DNA of 64,000 nucleotides from Nocardioides scoriae. GTDB taxonomy: Bacteria > Actinomycetota > Actinomycetes > Propionibacteriales > Nocardioidaceae. Each line of letters starts with the position of its first letter. The first letter of the stretch is position 1. Below the pieces are notes generated by a model, which did no database searches, was not told where the DNA came from, and saw only the letters and a list, made by a program, of their open reading frames with translations. Shown here piece by piece: positions 40,102 to 49,217 of this stretch. The stretch is taken from NCBI RefSeq assembly GCF_900104965.1, contig NZ_LT629757.1, positions 2,976,001 to 3,040,000 on the forward strand, in the 5' to 3' direction. Both the position numbers and the translations under genes were made by a program.

Positions 40102-42336
40102 GTGGCATCGCATTCTCGGGTAGTACGAACGTTGCTCACCGCACGACCAGCGCTGCCTGCGTGGCCATCACGCGGTCAAGGCTTGGCCCGCACCGTGTGT
40201 GCAGTCCTCGCCGCGCTGGCCGTCATGGCGGCCGGGCTCAGCACGGGGTTCCCGGCAGCCGCAGCCGCAGACACAAGTGCCGGCACTGTGGCCGGCGTTG
40301 TGACCCGAGCTGCGGGCGGGGCGCTAGCCGGCGCCAACGTCGAGGTGTTCGGAGCTGCTGACGGAACCCTCCAGGCCCTGGGCAGCACTGGAAGCGACGG
40401 CAGCTACACGCTTTCGGGGCTCGCCGACGGCACCTACCTAGTCCGGTTCACCGCACCACGGCACGTGCCGAAGTGGTTCGGCGGCGGTGAGGACAAGTCG
40501 ACCGCGGTCCCCGTGCACATCGACGGCGCCGCCATCGTGACTGTCTCGGAGACCCTGACCCCCGGCGGCTTCATCCGAGGAACCGTCGCATTCGACAGCT
40601 CGAGCTCTACCCGCAGGGTCTCTGTCTTCCGTTACCTCGACGGCAGTTGGACCGAGGACACGGGCTCGGCGGCGTACGCCTCCTCCAGCACGGGTGCGTT
40701 CAACGTCCAGGTCCCCACCGCGCAACCGGTGAAGCTTCGCGTCGCCTGGGGCGACAGCCTTACGGAGGGCTACTGGTACGGCGATGCCTTCACGTCGACC
40801 GACGCCGACACCGTGCAGGTCGACGCCGGCAGCATCGTGTCCGACGTCAACATCACGGTCCCCAAGATCGGCTACGTCGCAGGCAAGGTGACCAACAGCC
40901 ACGGGACGGCCCTGCCCTCCCAGCAGGTCCTTGCCCACGTCCGCTCCCACGACCACTGGGTGCCCCTGAGCCGCTACACCACCTCAAGCTCCACCAATGG
41001 CTACAAGGTCATGGTGCCGGCCGGGTACGACGTCAGCGTCCGAGCAGGAGTTGGCGCGGCCCCGGCACGCGGCGGCTTCGAGCCCACCTGGCTCGATGGC
41101 ACCCCCGCTGCACCAAACGTCGGCACCGCGACCGCGCCCGTGCCGCTGACGGCCGGGCCCACGAACACGCTCACCGTCAGCAGCGGCGAGACCCGGCTGA
41201 ACCAGAACGTCGCCCTGCCCGGCGGCGTTGGGATCGTCGGGTTCGTGCGCGACTCCGTCGGACGGGCCGTGCCGGGAGCGACCGTCACCGCCTGGAACAA
41301 CACCGTTCAGTGGTCCCAAGCCACCACCGATGAGACCGGGTGGTACCGCCTCAGTGGACTGGACCGGAACTCGACCAACATGACGGTGCGCGTTGAAGGC
41401 ACCCACCTCACCACCGAGTGGTGGAAGGACGCCGCGAACCAGGCCGAAGCAACCCGCCTCGTCCCGTTCACCCAGTCCTACGACGGCCGCGACATCGGCG
41501 GCATCTCTCCGATCGTCGGCTTCGACGAAGCCCACCAGCTAAAGAGCACAAGCCCGGTTGCCTTCGCCGGCATCCCACGGGTGGGGCAGTACGTGAGCGT
41601 CGTCGCAGCGTCCTGGAACAGCGTTCCTGACTCTCGCGACTACCGCTGGTTCTGCGGCACCGAGCTCATCGGGTTCGGCGAGGCGATGGCCCTCGACGAG
41701 CGCCTCGACGGTTGCGACCTGACAGTGCGTGAGGAGGCCTCCAAGAGCGGCTGGGAGTCGGCGGCAGTTACCTCCGCGGCCGTCCGCGTTGACCGATTCC
41801 GCAGCACGGTGAAGCCGGCCATCACGGGCAGTGCGGTCGCAGGCTCCGTTCTCACCTCCACCGCCGGCACGTGGAACGCGACCCCGCAATCGATCTCATA
41901 CCAGTGGTTGCGCAACGGCACCCCCATCGCCTCGGCCACCGGCGCCGCGTACCGTCTGACCACCGCCGACGTCGGCCGCCGCATCAGCACCCGCGTGACC
42001 GCGAACGACGAAGAGTCGTGGACAGAGGCCACCGCGCTGACCGCCGCCACCGCCACTATCCGAGCCGCCTCGTCCTTGAGTACGACCCTGAAGCCGCTGA
42101 CCCGACAGATTCGGGTGACGTTCAAGCTGCAGACGCCCGGTGCCGCACGCCCGGGCGGCACCGTGAGCGTCTACAGAGGTACCAAGGTTCTGGGTCATGT
42201 CACCGTCGCCGCCACCCCGCTGGCCCGGACCGTGACCTACCGAGTCCCGCGCGGGCAAGCGAACTTCAAGGTCACTTACAGCGGCAGCAACTCGGCGACG
42301 CCGGTCGCCAAGACCGCTGCGGCACGAGTCCGGTAG
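40102..42336 (+). CDS. Large secreted protein with CNA/carboxypeptidase-like and Ig-like domains
   Basis: 744 residues from GTG 40102 (GGGGGA about eight bases upstream). A long signal region (LARTVCAVLAALAVMAAGLS) precedes repeated prealbumin-like (SpaA/CNA, carboxypeptidase regulatory) units: GVVTRAAGGALAGANVEVFG with DGSYTLSGLADGTYLVRF, and GFVRDSVGRAVPGATVTAWN with ETGWYRLSGLD. Later are two bacterial Ig-like units, for example ITGSAVAGSVLTSTAGTWNA with YQWLRNGTPIASATGAAYRL. The end is a chitobiase/Ig-like unit (RPGGTVSVYRGTKVLGHVTV). No LPxTG anchor or catalytic motif is seen. It is probably an extracellular binding or adhesion protein. Confidence 0.85.
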   Translation: MASHSRVVRTLLTARPALPAWPSRGQGLARTVCAVLAALAVMAAGLSTGFPAAAAADTSAGTVAGVVTRAAGGALAGANVEVFGAADGTLQALGSTGSDGSYTLSGLADGTYLVRFTAPRHVPKWFGGGEDKSTAVPVHIDGAAIVTVSETLTPGGFIRGTVAFDSSSSTRRVSVFRYLDGSWTEDTGSAAYASSSTGAFNVQVPTAQPVKLRVAWGDSLTEGYWYGDAFTSTDADTVQVDAGSIVSDVNITVPKIGYVAGKVTNSHGTALPSQQVLAHVRSHDHWVPLSRYTTSSSTNGYKVMVPAGYDVSVRAGVGAAPARGGFEPTWLDGTPAAPNVGTATAPVPLTAGPTNTLTVSSGETRLNQNVALPGGVGIVGFVRDSVGRAVPGATVTAWNNTVQWSQATTDETGWYRLSGLDRNSTNMTVRVEGTHLTTEWWKDAANQAEATRLVPFTQSYDGRDIGGISPIVGFDEAHQLKSTSPVAFAGIPRVGQYVSVVAASWNSVPDSRDYRWFCGTELIGFGEAMALDERLDGCDLTVREEASKSGWESAAVTSAAVRVDRFRSTVKPAITGSAVAGSVLTSTAGTWNATPQSISYQWLRNGTPIASATGAAYRLTTADVGRRISTRVTANDEESWTEATALTAATATIRAASSLSTTLKPLTRQIRVTFKLQTPGAARPGGTVSVYRGTKVLGHVTVAATPLARTVTYRVPRGQANFKVTYSGSNSATPVAKTAAARVR

Positions 42337-42840
42337 CCGCCCGTCCCACTCCCCCTACACGGGTTGCAGGCGGGGCAGACGACCTCCGCAGCTCCAGCAG
42401 CCGTACCCGAGCCCCACCTGACATGCGCCCGCTGTTCCGCGCTCATCTACGTGCGGCGGGAAGTCCTCGTGTTCATCGTCGAGGATGCCATCGACGACAG
42501 CGGCGTCCTGACTCCGGAGACGCTGGCTCGCGACGCAGCCGTAGGCGCACTGGTCGGTGCCATCGTTGACGTGACCTAGCGTCGGCAGGCTTAGTGGCGG
42601 CCGACCTTGCCAGACTGCCGTGCCGGGGCCGCAGTCCGTCTCCCCTGAACCAGCGGCACACGTGAGGTCGGCAGTGACCCAGCGGCGCGCGGTGCACCGA
42701 GACGCGGTGAAGTTGCGGGGCCGCGGCTACGGAGTGTCGGGTGCGGCTGGCCGCTCCGCCGCCGAGCCGGGTTGCATGGCGCGCTGGTCGTGTCCTCGGA
42801 GGTGAGGTGTGCGCCCCATGATGCCCAGGCCGGTCGTGAA
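42337..42840. other. Intergenic region without a supported gene
   Basis: A 71-codon frame at 42364-42579 contains HLTCARCSALIYVRREVLVF but lacks a ribosome-binding site and a family. Other frames are low-complexity. Nothing is firm. Confidence 0.35.
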
Positions 42841-43764
42841 CTAACCCACGGTTGCGTCTCTCACCTCGACAACGAAGCGGTCACCCTCAGATCGAGCGGT
42901 GAGCTCGAACAGCATCTCGAACGGCACGCTCACCCACTGAACCTGGTCGTTCCATTCGGGATCACGTGAGACGAGGCCGACCAGCTCATCTGCGATCGTG
43001 TCGACGTCCGCGTGAGAGACGAACCCCTCCACCGAAACGCTGACTTGGGTCCGCACCAGGAGCGTCCCATCGGGGCCGATGGAGACGTCGAGGTCGTAGT
43101 CGGAGTCGACCGATTCGATGCTCGGGTCTTCGATCCTTGACTGCACGGCCTCCCCCGCCTGCCCGGGTGGTTCATACCCGAGCAGCGCAACGATCGCGGC
43201 CTCGACACTCCCGCGCAGGGCGGCAAGGCGAGCGTCGGTCAGGTCCACCGCGGTGCGTACGCCGACCTTGTGGAGCGGCTGAGCGGGGCTGGTGGCGTTC
43301 GCCTCTCGAGCGAGCGCCACTAGGTCGAGGGTTGCGTACCGCTGTTGCGACTTAATCGGGTATGTCGCGTAGACATAGTCGATGAACTGCCCGAAGTAGA
43401 GCCGTCTCGTCTGGTCCATGACTCGGTCGAGTACTGCCCGCTCGTCTGCAGCCAGTGACGCGAGCAGTGGCTCCGGTTGTGTGGTCGTGATCCTGGTCTT
43501 CGGAGATCCGAACGCGTTGGTTTCCGAGACCACCTTGAAGTGGGGGTCTCGTTGAGCTGTCTCGACGATGTCGGGGACCCAGGGTCCGTAGTGGTTGAAG
43601 ATCCAACGCACGGGGGTGAGCTGGCGGTCGAGCACGCGGGCAGCCTCCCAGTCGGCCAGGTAGACCAGCTTGGTGAGGCGTGCGTTCGACAACTCTTCTG
43701 GGTGTGGGTAATTGACGCACAGATAGGCCATGGCCGCACTCAGTGCATCTGCAGTTGCGTTCAT
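42841..43764 (-). CDS. Panacea-domain (SocA-like) antitoxin-type protein
   Basis: 307 residues from ATG 43764. The first ~150 residues match the Panacea/DUF4065 pattern: AMAYLCVNYPHPEELSNARL, TKLVYLADWEAARVLDRQLT, WIFNHYGPWVPDI, and the later YPIKSQQRYATLDLVALA. Panacea proteins neutralise toxins in SocAB and PanAT modules, acting as adaptors or chaperone-like antitoxins. The C-terminal ~130 residues (from DSDYDLDVSIGPDGTLLVRT) are beta-rich and not assigned. Its ATG overlaps the stop of the upstream membrane-GAF gene (ATGA), which suggests a two-gene unit with that protein as candidate partner. Confidence 0.8.
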   Translation of the reverse strand: MNATADALSAAMAYLCVNYPHPEELSNARLTKLVYLADWEAARVLDRQLTPVRWIFNHYGPWVPDIVETAQRDPHFKVVSETNAFGSPKTRITTTQPEPLLASLAADERAVLDRVMDQTRRLYFGQFIDYVYATYPIKSQQRYATLDLVALAREANATSPAQPLHKVGVRTAVDLTDARLAALRGSVEAAIVALLGYEPPGQAGEAVQSRIEDPSIESVDSDYDLDVSIGPDGTLLVRTQVSVSVEGFVSHADVDTIADELVGLVSRDPEWNDQVQWVSVPFEMLFELTARSEGDRFVVEVRDATVG

Positions 43765-44615
43765 GGGCCCTCCTCCTGCTCAGCCTCGGGCGCTTGGGCG
43801 AGTACTTCAAGGATGTCTCGGACGGTGCGTCGCTCGTCATCGCGATGCAATAGATCAGCCAAGGCGTCGAGTCGGGTGGTGCCGGCCTCCACGCTCTCCA
43901 ACACGATGACACCGAGCACGTCGACGTCGGAGGAATCCAGGAGCGGGATGACCCGATACTCAGTGCTGCGCATGCTGAGGTCGGAAGCCTGGCCGATGTT
44001 GATGCGCCCCTCCTTCTTCTGCCACTTGTCGTAGCTGGGCTCAACATCCGCGTCGTAGGACTGGCTGACGACCTTGCGGCTGGCGACAGCTCGACCCATC
44101 AGTCCGAAGTCGGCGGCGTAGTAGCGCGTGTTCACCTCTTTGCGCGTTCGATCATGGCAGTGCCGACCGACAACGCGTAGACGCTCGCCGCACAGCAACC
44201 ACGTGACGCGTTCGTCCTCGGTGAGCTCGCACTGGTCGTACTGGCGCTGAATAAATCGTTCCACAAGTCGCTGAAACGACTCACGAGACTGCAATTGGCC
44301 GGCGCGCAGGACCTCTATCTCTGCGCGCTTGCCGAAGACGTCGGCTCGAGCGGCGTCCCGTTCGAGGCGGAGCGTCTTCACGCGAGCGTCTCGCCGGCTG
44401 CCGGCCCAAGCTGTGAATGCGATGATGCCGACACCCAGGACGGGTAACGCGACGTTGCCCCATGCCCACCCGTACGGCAAGGCAGTGAAGCCGACGACCG
44501 CACCACCGCCGGCCGTGCCGACGGGCCACACCCATGGCTTGTCGACTGCGGCGACCCGACCCTTCACCCAACCGGCCGCTCGTGTAAGCCGCGGAGGTCG
44601 ATCGCGACCAGTCAC
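43761..44615 (-). CDS. Membrane protein with coiled coil and GAF-like domain
   Basis: 284 residues from GTG 44615; a start at 44783 would add an unlikely N-terminus. Two membrane spans lie at residues ~27-48 and ~50-72 (WPVGTAGGGAVVGFTALPYG, VALPVLGVGIIAFTAWAG). A short coiled coil follows (RVKTLRLERDAARADVFGKR). The cytosolic part resembles a GAF domain: FGLMGRAVASRKVVSQSYDA, RSTEYRVIPLLDSSDVDVLG, VIVLESVEAGTTR. GAF domains sense small ligands. It is upstream of and overlapping a Panacea antitoxin-like gene, so it may be a membrane effector kept in check by it. The GAF call is from pattern, without a search. Confidence 0.65.
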   Translation of the reverse strand: MTGRDRPPRLTRAAGWVKGRVAAVDKPWVWPVGTAGGGAVVGFTALPYGWAWGNVALPVLGVGIIAFTAWAGSRRDARVKTLRLERDAARADVFGKRAEIEVLRAGQLQSRESFQRLVERFIQRQYDQCELTEDERVTWLLCGERLRVVGRHCHDRTRKEVNTRYYAADFGLMGRAVASRKVVSQSYDADVEPSYDKWQKKEGRINIGQASDLSMRSTEYRVIPLLDSSDVDVLGVIVLESVEAGTTRLDALADLLHRDDERRTVRDILEVLAQAPEAEQEEGP

Positions 44616-44835
44616 GGTGGTCGTCTCGTGCCCGCCAAGGTCGGCTGGGTCGGACGCTGCGCCCACTCGGGTCGCCGACGCACGCGGTTCCGGTGCGGCC
44701 ACACGCACCCCCGAGAAGTCAGTCCTCCGTGCCGACGGGCACCTACTTGCACGAAACGGCATGGCCCCCACAGTGGGAGTCATGCCGCCTCATACCTACC
44801 TGATGTAGCCACTGGGGAGAACCCCAGTTTCAAGT

Positions 44836-44918
44836 GCGCGAGGGGGGAGTTGAACCCCCACGCCCTTTCGGGCACACGGACCTGAACCGTGCGCGTCTGC
44901 CTATTCCGCCACTCGCGC
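44836..44918 (-). tRNA. tRNA-Leu (anticodon CAG)
   Basis: Minus-strand cloverleaf with a perfect 7-bp acceptor stem (GCGCGAG/CTCGCGC), a D-arm with GGCGGAATAGGCAGAC, and the anticodon arm CACGG-TTCAGGT-CCGTG giving CAG. The class II variable arm is CCCGAAAGGGCG, and the T-arm is GGGGGTTCAACTCCCCC. CCA is not encoded. It is divergent from fhaA, as in mycobacteria (leuT next to fhaA). Its 3' end faces the accessory region, which is the usual side for integration. Confidence 0.95.
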
Positions 44919-45097
44919 GTGTTGAGCAAGAGGAGGTTATCCCACCCCGGTCCGGCGCCCCAAACCGGGCACCCCGCGCCCGGGCCCCAGGACCGCCCGC
45001 GGGCGCACCTGCCGCCCGCTACCATCGCCACTCAGCCTCGCCGGACCGGCACGCCCGGACGACCGCGCACGACACCGCACCCCGAGAGGAGACCGCC

Positions 45098-45817
45098 GTG
45101 GGCCGCTTCGCCCAGTTCGAGAACCGCCTCGAGCAGATGGTCTCCGGGGTCTTCGCCCGCACCTTCCGCAGCGCCGTGCAGCCGGTCGAGATCGCCTCGG
45201 CGCTCGCCCGCGAGGTCGACAACTCCGCCCAGATCCTCAGCCGCGACCGCCGCCTGGTGCCCAACGACTTCCACGTCGAGCTCTCCCAGCCGGACCACGA
45301 GCGGCTCACCGGGCTCGGCCCCCAGCTGACCACCGAGCTGACCGAGATGCTGCGCGACCACGCCTCCGAGCAGTCCTACGTCTTCACCGGCCCCGTCACG
45401 ATCGCGCTGGAGTCCAGCGACGACCTCACCACCGGCCGCTTCCGCGTCCGCAGCGCGGCCGTCGCGCGGACCCGGGTCAGCGGCGGCGATCCCACCGACA
45501 CGGCCGTCCGCCGCGCCACCGCCGCCCTGCTCCACCACGGCGAGGTGCTCCCGCTGGCCCCGCCCGGCATCCTCATCGGCCGCGGCAACGACGCCGACCT
45601 GCGCATCGACGACCCCGGCGTCTCGCGCCGCCACGCCGAGATCCGGGTCGAGCACCCCCAGGTGCCCGGCGACGAGCCCCGGGTCACGCTCATCGACCTC
45701 GGCTCCACCAACGGTGTGTCGGTCGACGGCAAGCGCGTCGAGCAGGCCAGGCTCGTCGACGGTGCCACCATCAAGATCGGCACCACCACCCTGACCCTGC
45801 GTCTGCGACAAGGATGA
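45098..45817 (+). CDS. fhaA: FhaA-like protein (DUF3662 plus FHA domain)
   Basis: 239 residues from GTG 45098 (GAGAGGAG upstream). Residues 1-~115 are the DUF3662 domain (RFAQFENRLEQMVSGVFART, ALAREVDNSAQILSRDRRLV). Residues ~145-235 form an FHA domain with GRGNDADLRIDDPGVSRRHA and IDLGSTNGVSVDGKRV, which binds phosphothreonine. Mycobacterial FhaA has a long linker of several hundred residues; this one is short. It reads Ser/Thr kinase signals and is tied to lipid II flippase control in mycobacteria. First gene of the fhaA-pknB operon. Confidence 0.93.
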   Translation: MGRFAQFENRLEQMVSGVFARTFRSAVQPVEIASALAREVDNSAQILSRDRRLVPNDFHVELSQPDHERLTGLGPQLTTELTEMLRDHASEQSYVFTGPVTIALESSDDLTTGRFRVRSAAVARTRVSGGDPTDTAVRRATAALLHHGEVLPLAPPGILIGRGNDADLRIDDPGVSRRHAEIRVEHPQVPGDEPRVTLIDLGSTNGVSVDGKRVEQARLVDGATIKIGTTTLTLRLRQG

Positions 45818-45824
45818 GCGCCGC

Positions 45825-46313
45825 GTGTCCGAGCTGACCCTCGTCCTGATCAGGTTCGCCTACCTCGCGATCCTGTGGATCCTGGTGCTCTCGTGCATCT
45901 CGGTGATCCGCTCCGACATGTTCGGCGCCCGCGCCGCCAAGGAGTCGGTGCGCGGCGGCGGGTCCCGCCCCCGCCAGGAGCGCCGGTCCAAGCCGGCCAA
46001 GCCCGCCAAGCCGCGCCGTGGCGAGCCCACCCAGGTGGTCATCCTCGACGGCAGCAACCAGGGCGACGTGATCCCGCTGTCCCAGGCGCCGCTGCTCATC
46101 GGCCGCGGCACCGACGCCGCGATCCGCCTCGACGACGACTACGTCTCGACCCGCCACGCACGCATCGCCAGCTCCGGCGACCAGTGGTACGTCGAGGACC
46201 TCGGCTCGACCAACGGCACCTACCTCGGCAGCAGCCGCATCACCCAGCCGACCGCGATCCAGCTCGGCACCCAGGTGCGCATCGGCAAGACGACCCTGGA
46301 GCTGCGCAAGTGA
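45825..46313 (+). CDS. fhaB: FhaB-like FHA-domain protein with N-terminal membrane helix
   Basis: 162 residues from GTG 45825, seven bases after fhaA. The N-terminus is one membrane helix (TLVLIRFAYLAILWILVLSC), then a basic linker, and an FHA domain from ~residue 65: VVILDGSNQGDVIPLSQAPL, GRGTDAAIRLDDDYVSTRHA and EDLGSTNGTYLGSSRI. The domain binds phosphothreonine, and FhaB (FipA-like in mycobacteria) links kinases to the divisome and wall growth. The order with fhaA and pstP fixes the assignment. Confidence 0.92.
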   Translation: MSELTLVLIRFAYLAILWILVLSCISVIRSDMFGARAAKESVRGGGSRPRQERRSKPAKPAKPRRGEPTQVVILDGSNQGDVIPLSQAPLLIGRGTDAAIRLDDDYVSTRHARIASSGDQWYVEDLGSTNGTYLGSSRITQPTAIQLGTQVRIGKTTLELRK

Positions 46314-46332
46314 GCGGCGAGACGAGCGGCGC

Positions 46333-47817
46333 ATGAGACTGCGCTACGCAGCGCTGTCCGACGTCGGCCGGGTCCGGCGCGACAACCAGGACTCCGGGTA
46401 CGCCGGACCCCACCTGCTCGTCATCGCCGACGGGGTGGGCGGGTCCGCGCGCGGCGACGTCGCCAGCGCCGAGACCGTCGAGGTGCTGCGCCGCCTCGAC
46501 GAGCCGCCCGGCAACGACGTCCTCGGCGCCCTCGCCGGCGCCATCCACCTCAGCCACGACCGGATCGCCCAGCTCGTGGCCGAGGACTCCGAGCTCGAGG
46601 GCACCAGCACGACGGTGACCGCCCTGGTCTTCGACGGCCAGCGCATCGGCGTGGGCCACGTGGGCGACAGCCGCGGCTACCTGCTGCGCGACGGCACCCT
46701 GTCGCAGCTGACGACCGACCACACCTTCGTGCAGAGCCTGGTCGACGAGGGCCGGATCACCGAGGACGAGGCGCGCGTCCACCCCCACCGCAACCTGATC
46801 CTGCGCGCCGTCGACGGCGTCCACGAGCCGGAGCCCGACGTCTTCACCCTCGAGGTGGCGCTGGGCGACCGCATCCTGCTGTGCTCCGACGGCGCCTCCG
46901 GCTCGCTCACCGACGCCCAGCTCGCCCGGATCCTGGCCGAGGGCAGCCCCGACCACGCCGCCGTCACGCTGGTGACCTCGGCCCTGGAGGCCGGCAGCAG
47001 CGACAACGTCACCGTCGTGGTGGCCGACCTCGTCGGCGACGACGAGGTCGACGACGAGGAGACGAGCGCGGCCGCGCTCACCGGACCGATGCTCGTGGGG
47101 GCCGCCGCCGAGGGCGCCCGCGCCCGGTCGCCCCGCGGGTCGGCCGCCGGCGGACGCGTCCGCGACACCGGTGAGCTCGCCCCGGTCGGGGACGGCCACG
47201 ACGGGTCGGCCTCCGCGGGCGGCGGGCGCGGCGCCGGGGACGGCGCCGACCTCGACCCCGAGGAGGCCCGCTACGCCCCGCAGCCGCCGCGCCGCTTCGG
47301 GCTGCTGCGCCGCAGCCTGGTGCTGCTCGTGCTCCTGGTGGCGGTCGCGGTGATCGCGGTCGCGGCGTACCGCTGGAGCCAGGACCAGTACTACGTCGGC
47401 GACGACGGCGAGACGGTCGCGGTCTTCCGCGGCATCGAGGCCGACATCCCCGGCCTGACGACCCACCGGGTCGAGGAGCCGAGCTCGCTGCGGCTCGACG
47501 ACCTGCCCGACGCCTACGCCCGCGAGGTCACCAACGGCATCAGCGCCAGCAGCCTGGCCGACGCCCGCACCATCGTGGCCCGCCTCGAGCGCCGCGCCCT
47601 GTGCCCGGACCCGACCTCCTCGGCCTCGCCCAGCGCGTCGCCCAGTGGGACGGCCAGTGGGACGGCCAGCCCGTCCGCCAGCCCGTCGCGCACCCCCGGC
47701 AGCACCTCGACCCGGACCCCCGGCTCCACCGGCAGCCGCACCGCCAGCCCGTCGGCCAGCCCGTCGTCCAGCGCGAGCACCGGCACCACGGGCGCCCCCT
47801 GCACGGAGGCCCCGTGA
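46333..47817 (+). CDS. pstP: PP2C-type Ser/Thr phosphatase PstP
   Basis: 494 residues from ATG 46333. PP2C motifs are in order: RRDNQDSGYAG, LLVIADGVGGSARGD (metal Asp), TALVFDGQRIGVGHVGDSRG, LTTDHTFVQSLVDEGRITED, LCSDGASGSL and SSDNVTVVVADL. A linker leads to one membrane helix (RSLVLLVLLVAVAVIAVAA) at ~residue 335 and an extracellular part ending in a Ser/Pro/Thr-rich tail. PstP removes phosphates from PknA, PknB and their targets. Its stop overlaps rodA by four bases (GTGA). Confidence 0.95.
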   Translation: MRLRYAALSDVGRVRRDNQDSGYAGPHLLVIADGVGGSARGDVASAETVEVLRRLDEPPGNDVLGALAGAIHLSHDRIAQLVAEDSELEGTSTTVTALVFDGQRIGVGHVGDSRGYLLRDGTLSQLTTDHTFVQSLVDEGRITEDEARVHPHRNLILRAVDGVHEPEPDVFTLEVALGDRILLCSDGASGSLTDAQLARILAEGSPDHAAVTLVTSALEAGSSDNVTVVVADLVGDDEVDDEETSAAALTGPMLVGAAAEGARARSPRGSAAGGRVRDTGELAPVGDGHDGSASAGGGRGAGDGADLDPEEARYAPQPPRRFGLLRRSLVLLVLLVAVAVIAVAAYRWSQDQYYVGDDGETVAVFRGIEADIPGLTTHRVEEPSSLRLDDLPDAYAREVTNGISASSLADARTIVARLERRALCPDPTSSASPSASPSGTASGTASPSASPSRTPGSTSTRTPGSTGSRTASPSASPSSSASTGTTGAPCTEAP

Positions 47818-49217
47818 GCAGCCCGCTCCCCGGCCCCCGGACCCAGGGCGGCTTCGTCCACCGGCGGCGGCGCGGGGCCGAGCTGGTGCTGCTGCTGCTC
47901 AGCCTCGTGGTCGGCGTCGGGGCGTACGCCGCGGTCGGCCTCGGCGTCGACGGCGAGGTCCCGGTCGACCTGCTGACCCACGGGCTGTGGCTCACGGCGC
48001 TGCTGCTCGGCTGCCACGTCGTGCTGCGCCGGTTCGCGGCGTACGCCGACCCGGTGCTGCTGCCCATCGTCGGGGCGCTCAACGGGCTCGGCCTGGCGAT
48101 GATCCACCGCATCGACCTCGGCCGACAGGTCCGCAACCCCGAGGCGCAGGCCTTCGCCGGCACCCAGCTGATCTGGATGACGCTCGGTGTGCTGCTGTTC
48201 GCCACCGTGCTGGTCGTGCTGCGCGACCACCGCCGGCTGCAGGCCTTCACCTACACCTCGGGCCTGGGCGCGATCGTGCTGCTGCTCCTGCCGCTCGTGC
48301 CGGGCCTGGGCCGCACCATCAACGGCTCCCGGATCTGGATCGGCATCGGCCCGCTCAGCTTCCAGCCGGGCGAGGTCGCCAAGCTGCTGCTCGTGGTCGC
48401 CTTCGCCGGCTACCTCGTGCTGCACCGCGACGCCCTGGCGCTGGCCGGTCGCCGGCTGCTGTTCGTCGACCTGCCGCGCGGCCGCGACCTGGGCCCGGTG
48501 CTGGCGATGTGGCTGCTCTCCCTGGGCATCCTGGTCTTCCAGCGCGACCTCGGGTCCTCGCTGCTGTTCTTCGGCCTGTTCCTGGTGATGCTCTACGTCG
48601 CGACCGAGCGGCCGGGCTGGCTGGTCGTGGGCGGTGCGATGTTCGTCGTCGGCGCCTACCTCGGCTACCTCGCGCTGGGCCACGTGCAGACCCGCGTCGA
48701 GGCCTGGCTGCACCCCTTCGACCCCGACGTCAACGCCTACCAGCTGGTCCAGGGCCTCTACGGCATGGGCTGGGGCGGCTTGGTCGGCCGCGGGCTGGGC
48801 CAGGGCCAGCCGCAGATCACGCCGCTGGGCTTCTCCGACTTCATCATCGCCTCGATGGGCGAGGAGCTCGGGCTGACCGGCGTGATGGCGATCATCCTGC
48901 TCTACGGCATCCTCGTCGAGCGCGCGCTGCGCACCGCGCTGATCTGCCGCGACAACTTCGGCAAGCTGATGGCGACCGGCCTGGCCGTGGTCTTCTCGCT
49001 CCAGGTGTTCGTCGTCATCGGCGGCGTCACCAAGCTGATCCCGCTGACCGGCCTCACCACGCCGTTCCTGTCCCAGGGCGGCTCCAGCCTGGTCGCCAAC
49101 TGGGCGATCGTGGCGCTGCTGCTCCGGATCTCCGACCAGGCCCGCCGCCCCCCGCCCGAGCTGCTCGTCTCCGACGACAGCGACAGCGACGCGACCCAGG
49201 TGGTGAACCTGCGATGA
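47814..49217 (+). CDS. rodA: FtsW/RodA-family peptidoglycan polymerase
   Basis: 467 residues from GTG 47814 (GTGA overlap). A SEDS protein with about ten or more membrane helices. Signature parts are PLVPGLGRTINGSRIWIGIG directly followed by PLSFQPGEVAKL, QLVQGLYGMGWGGLVGRGLG, IIASMGEELGLTG and PFLSQGGSSLVANW. It polymerises lipid II glycan chains together with its transpeptidase partner encoded next (pbpA). Order with pbpA and kinases indicates the RodA-type elongation enzyme of actinobacteria rather than divisome FtsW, which is usually in the dcw cluster. The C-terminal tail is cytosolic and short. Confidence 0.93.
   Translation: MSSPLPGPRTQGGFVHRRRRGAELVLLLLSLVVGVGAYAAVGLGVDGEVPVDLLTHGLWLTALLLGCHVVLRRFAAYADPVLLPIVGALNGLGLAMIHRIDLGRQVRNPEAQAFAGTQLIWMTLGVLLFATVLVVLRDHRRLQAFTYTSGLGAIVLLLLPLVPGLGRTINGSRIWIGIGPLSFQPGEVAKLLLVVAFAGYLVLHRDALALAGRRLLFVDLPRGRDLGPVLAMWLLSLGILVFQRDLGSSLLFFGLFLVMLYVATERPGWLVVGGAMFVVGAYLGYLALGHVQTRVEAWLHPFDPDVNAYQLVQGLYGMGWGGLVGRGLGQGQPQITPLGFSDFIIASMGEELGLTGVMAIILLYGILVERALRTALICRDNFGKLMATGLAVVFSLQVFVVIGGVTKLIPLTGLTTPFLSQGGSSLVANWAIVALLLRISDQARRPPPELLVSDDSDSDATQVVNLR

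Noticed and set aside
47645-49213. Long N-terminal extension of the pbpA frame
   Set aside because: The extension is Arg/Pro/Ala-rich and overlaps rodA and the end of pstP. The true start is ATG 49214 with ATGA coupling and a membrane helix directly after.
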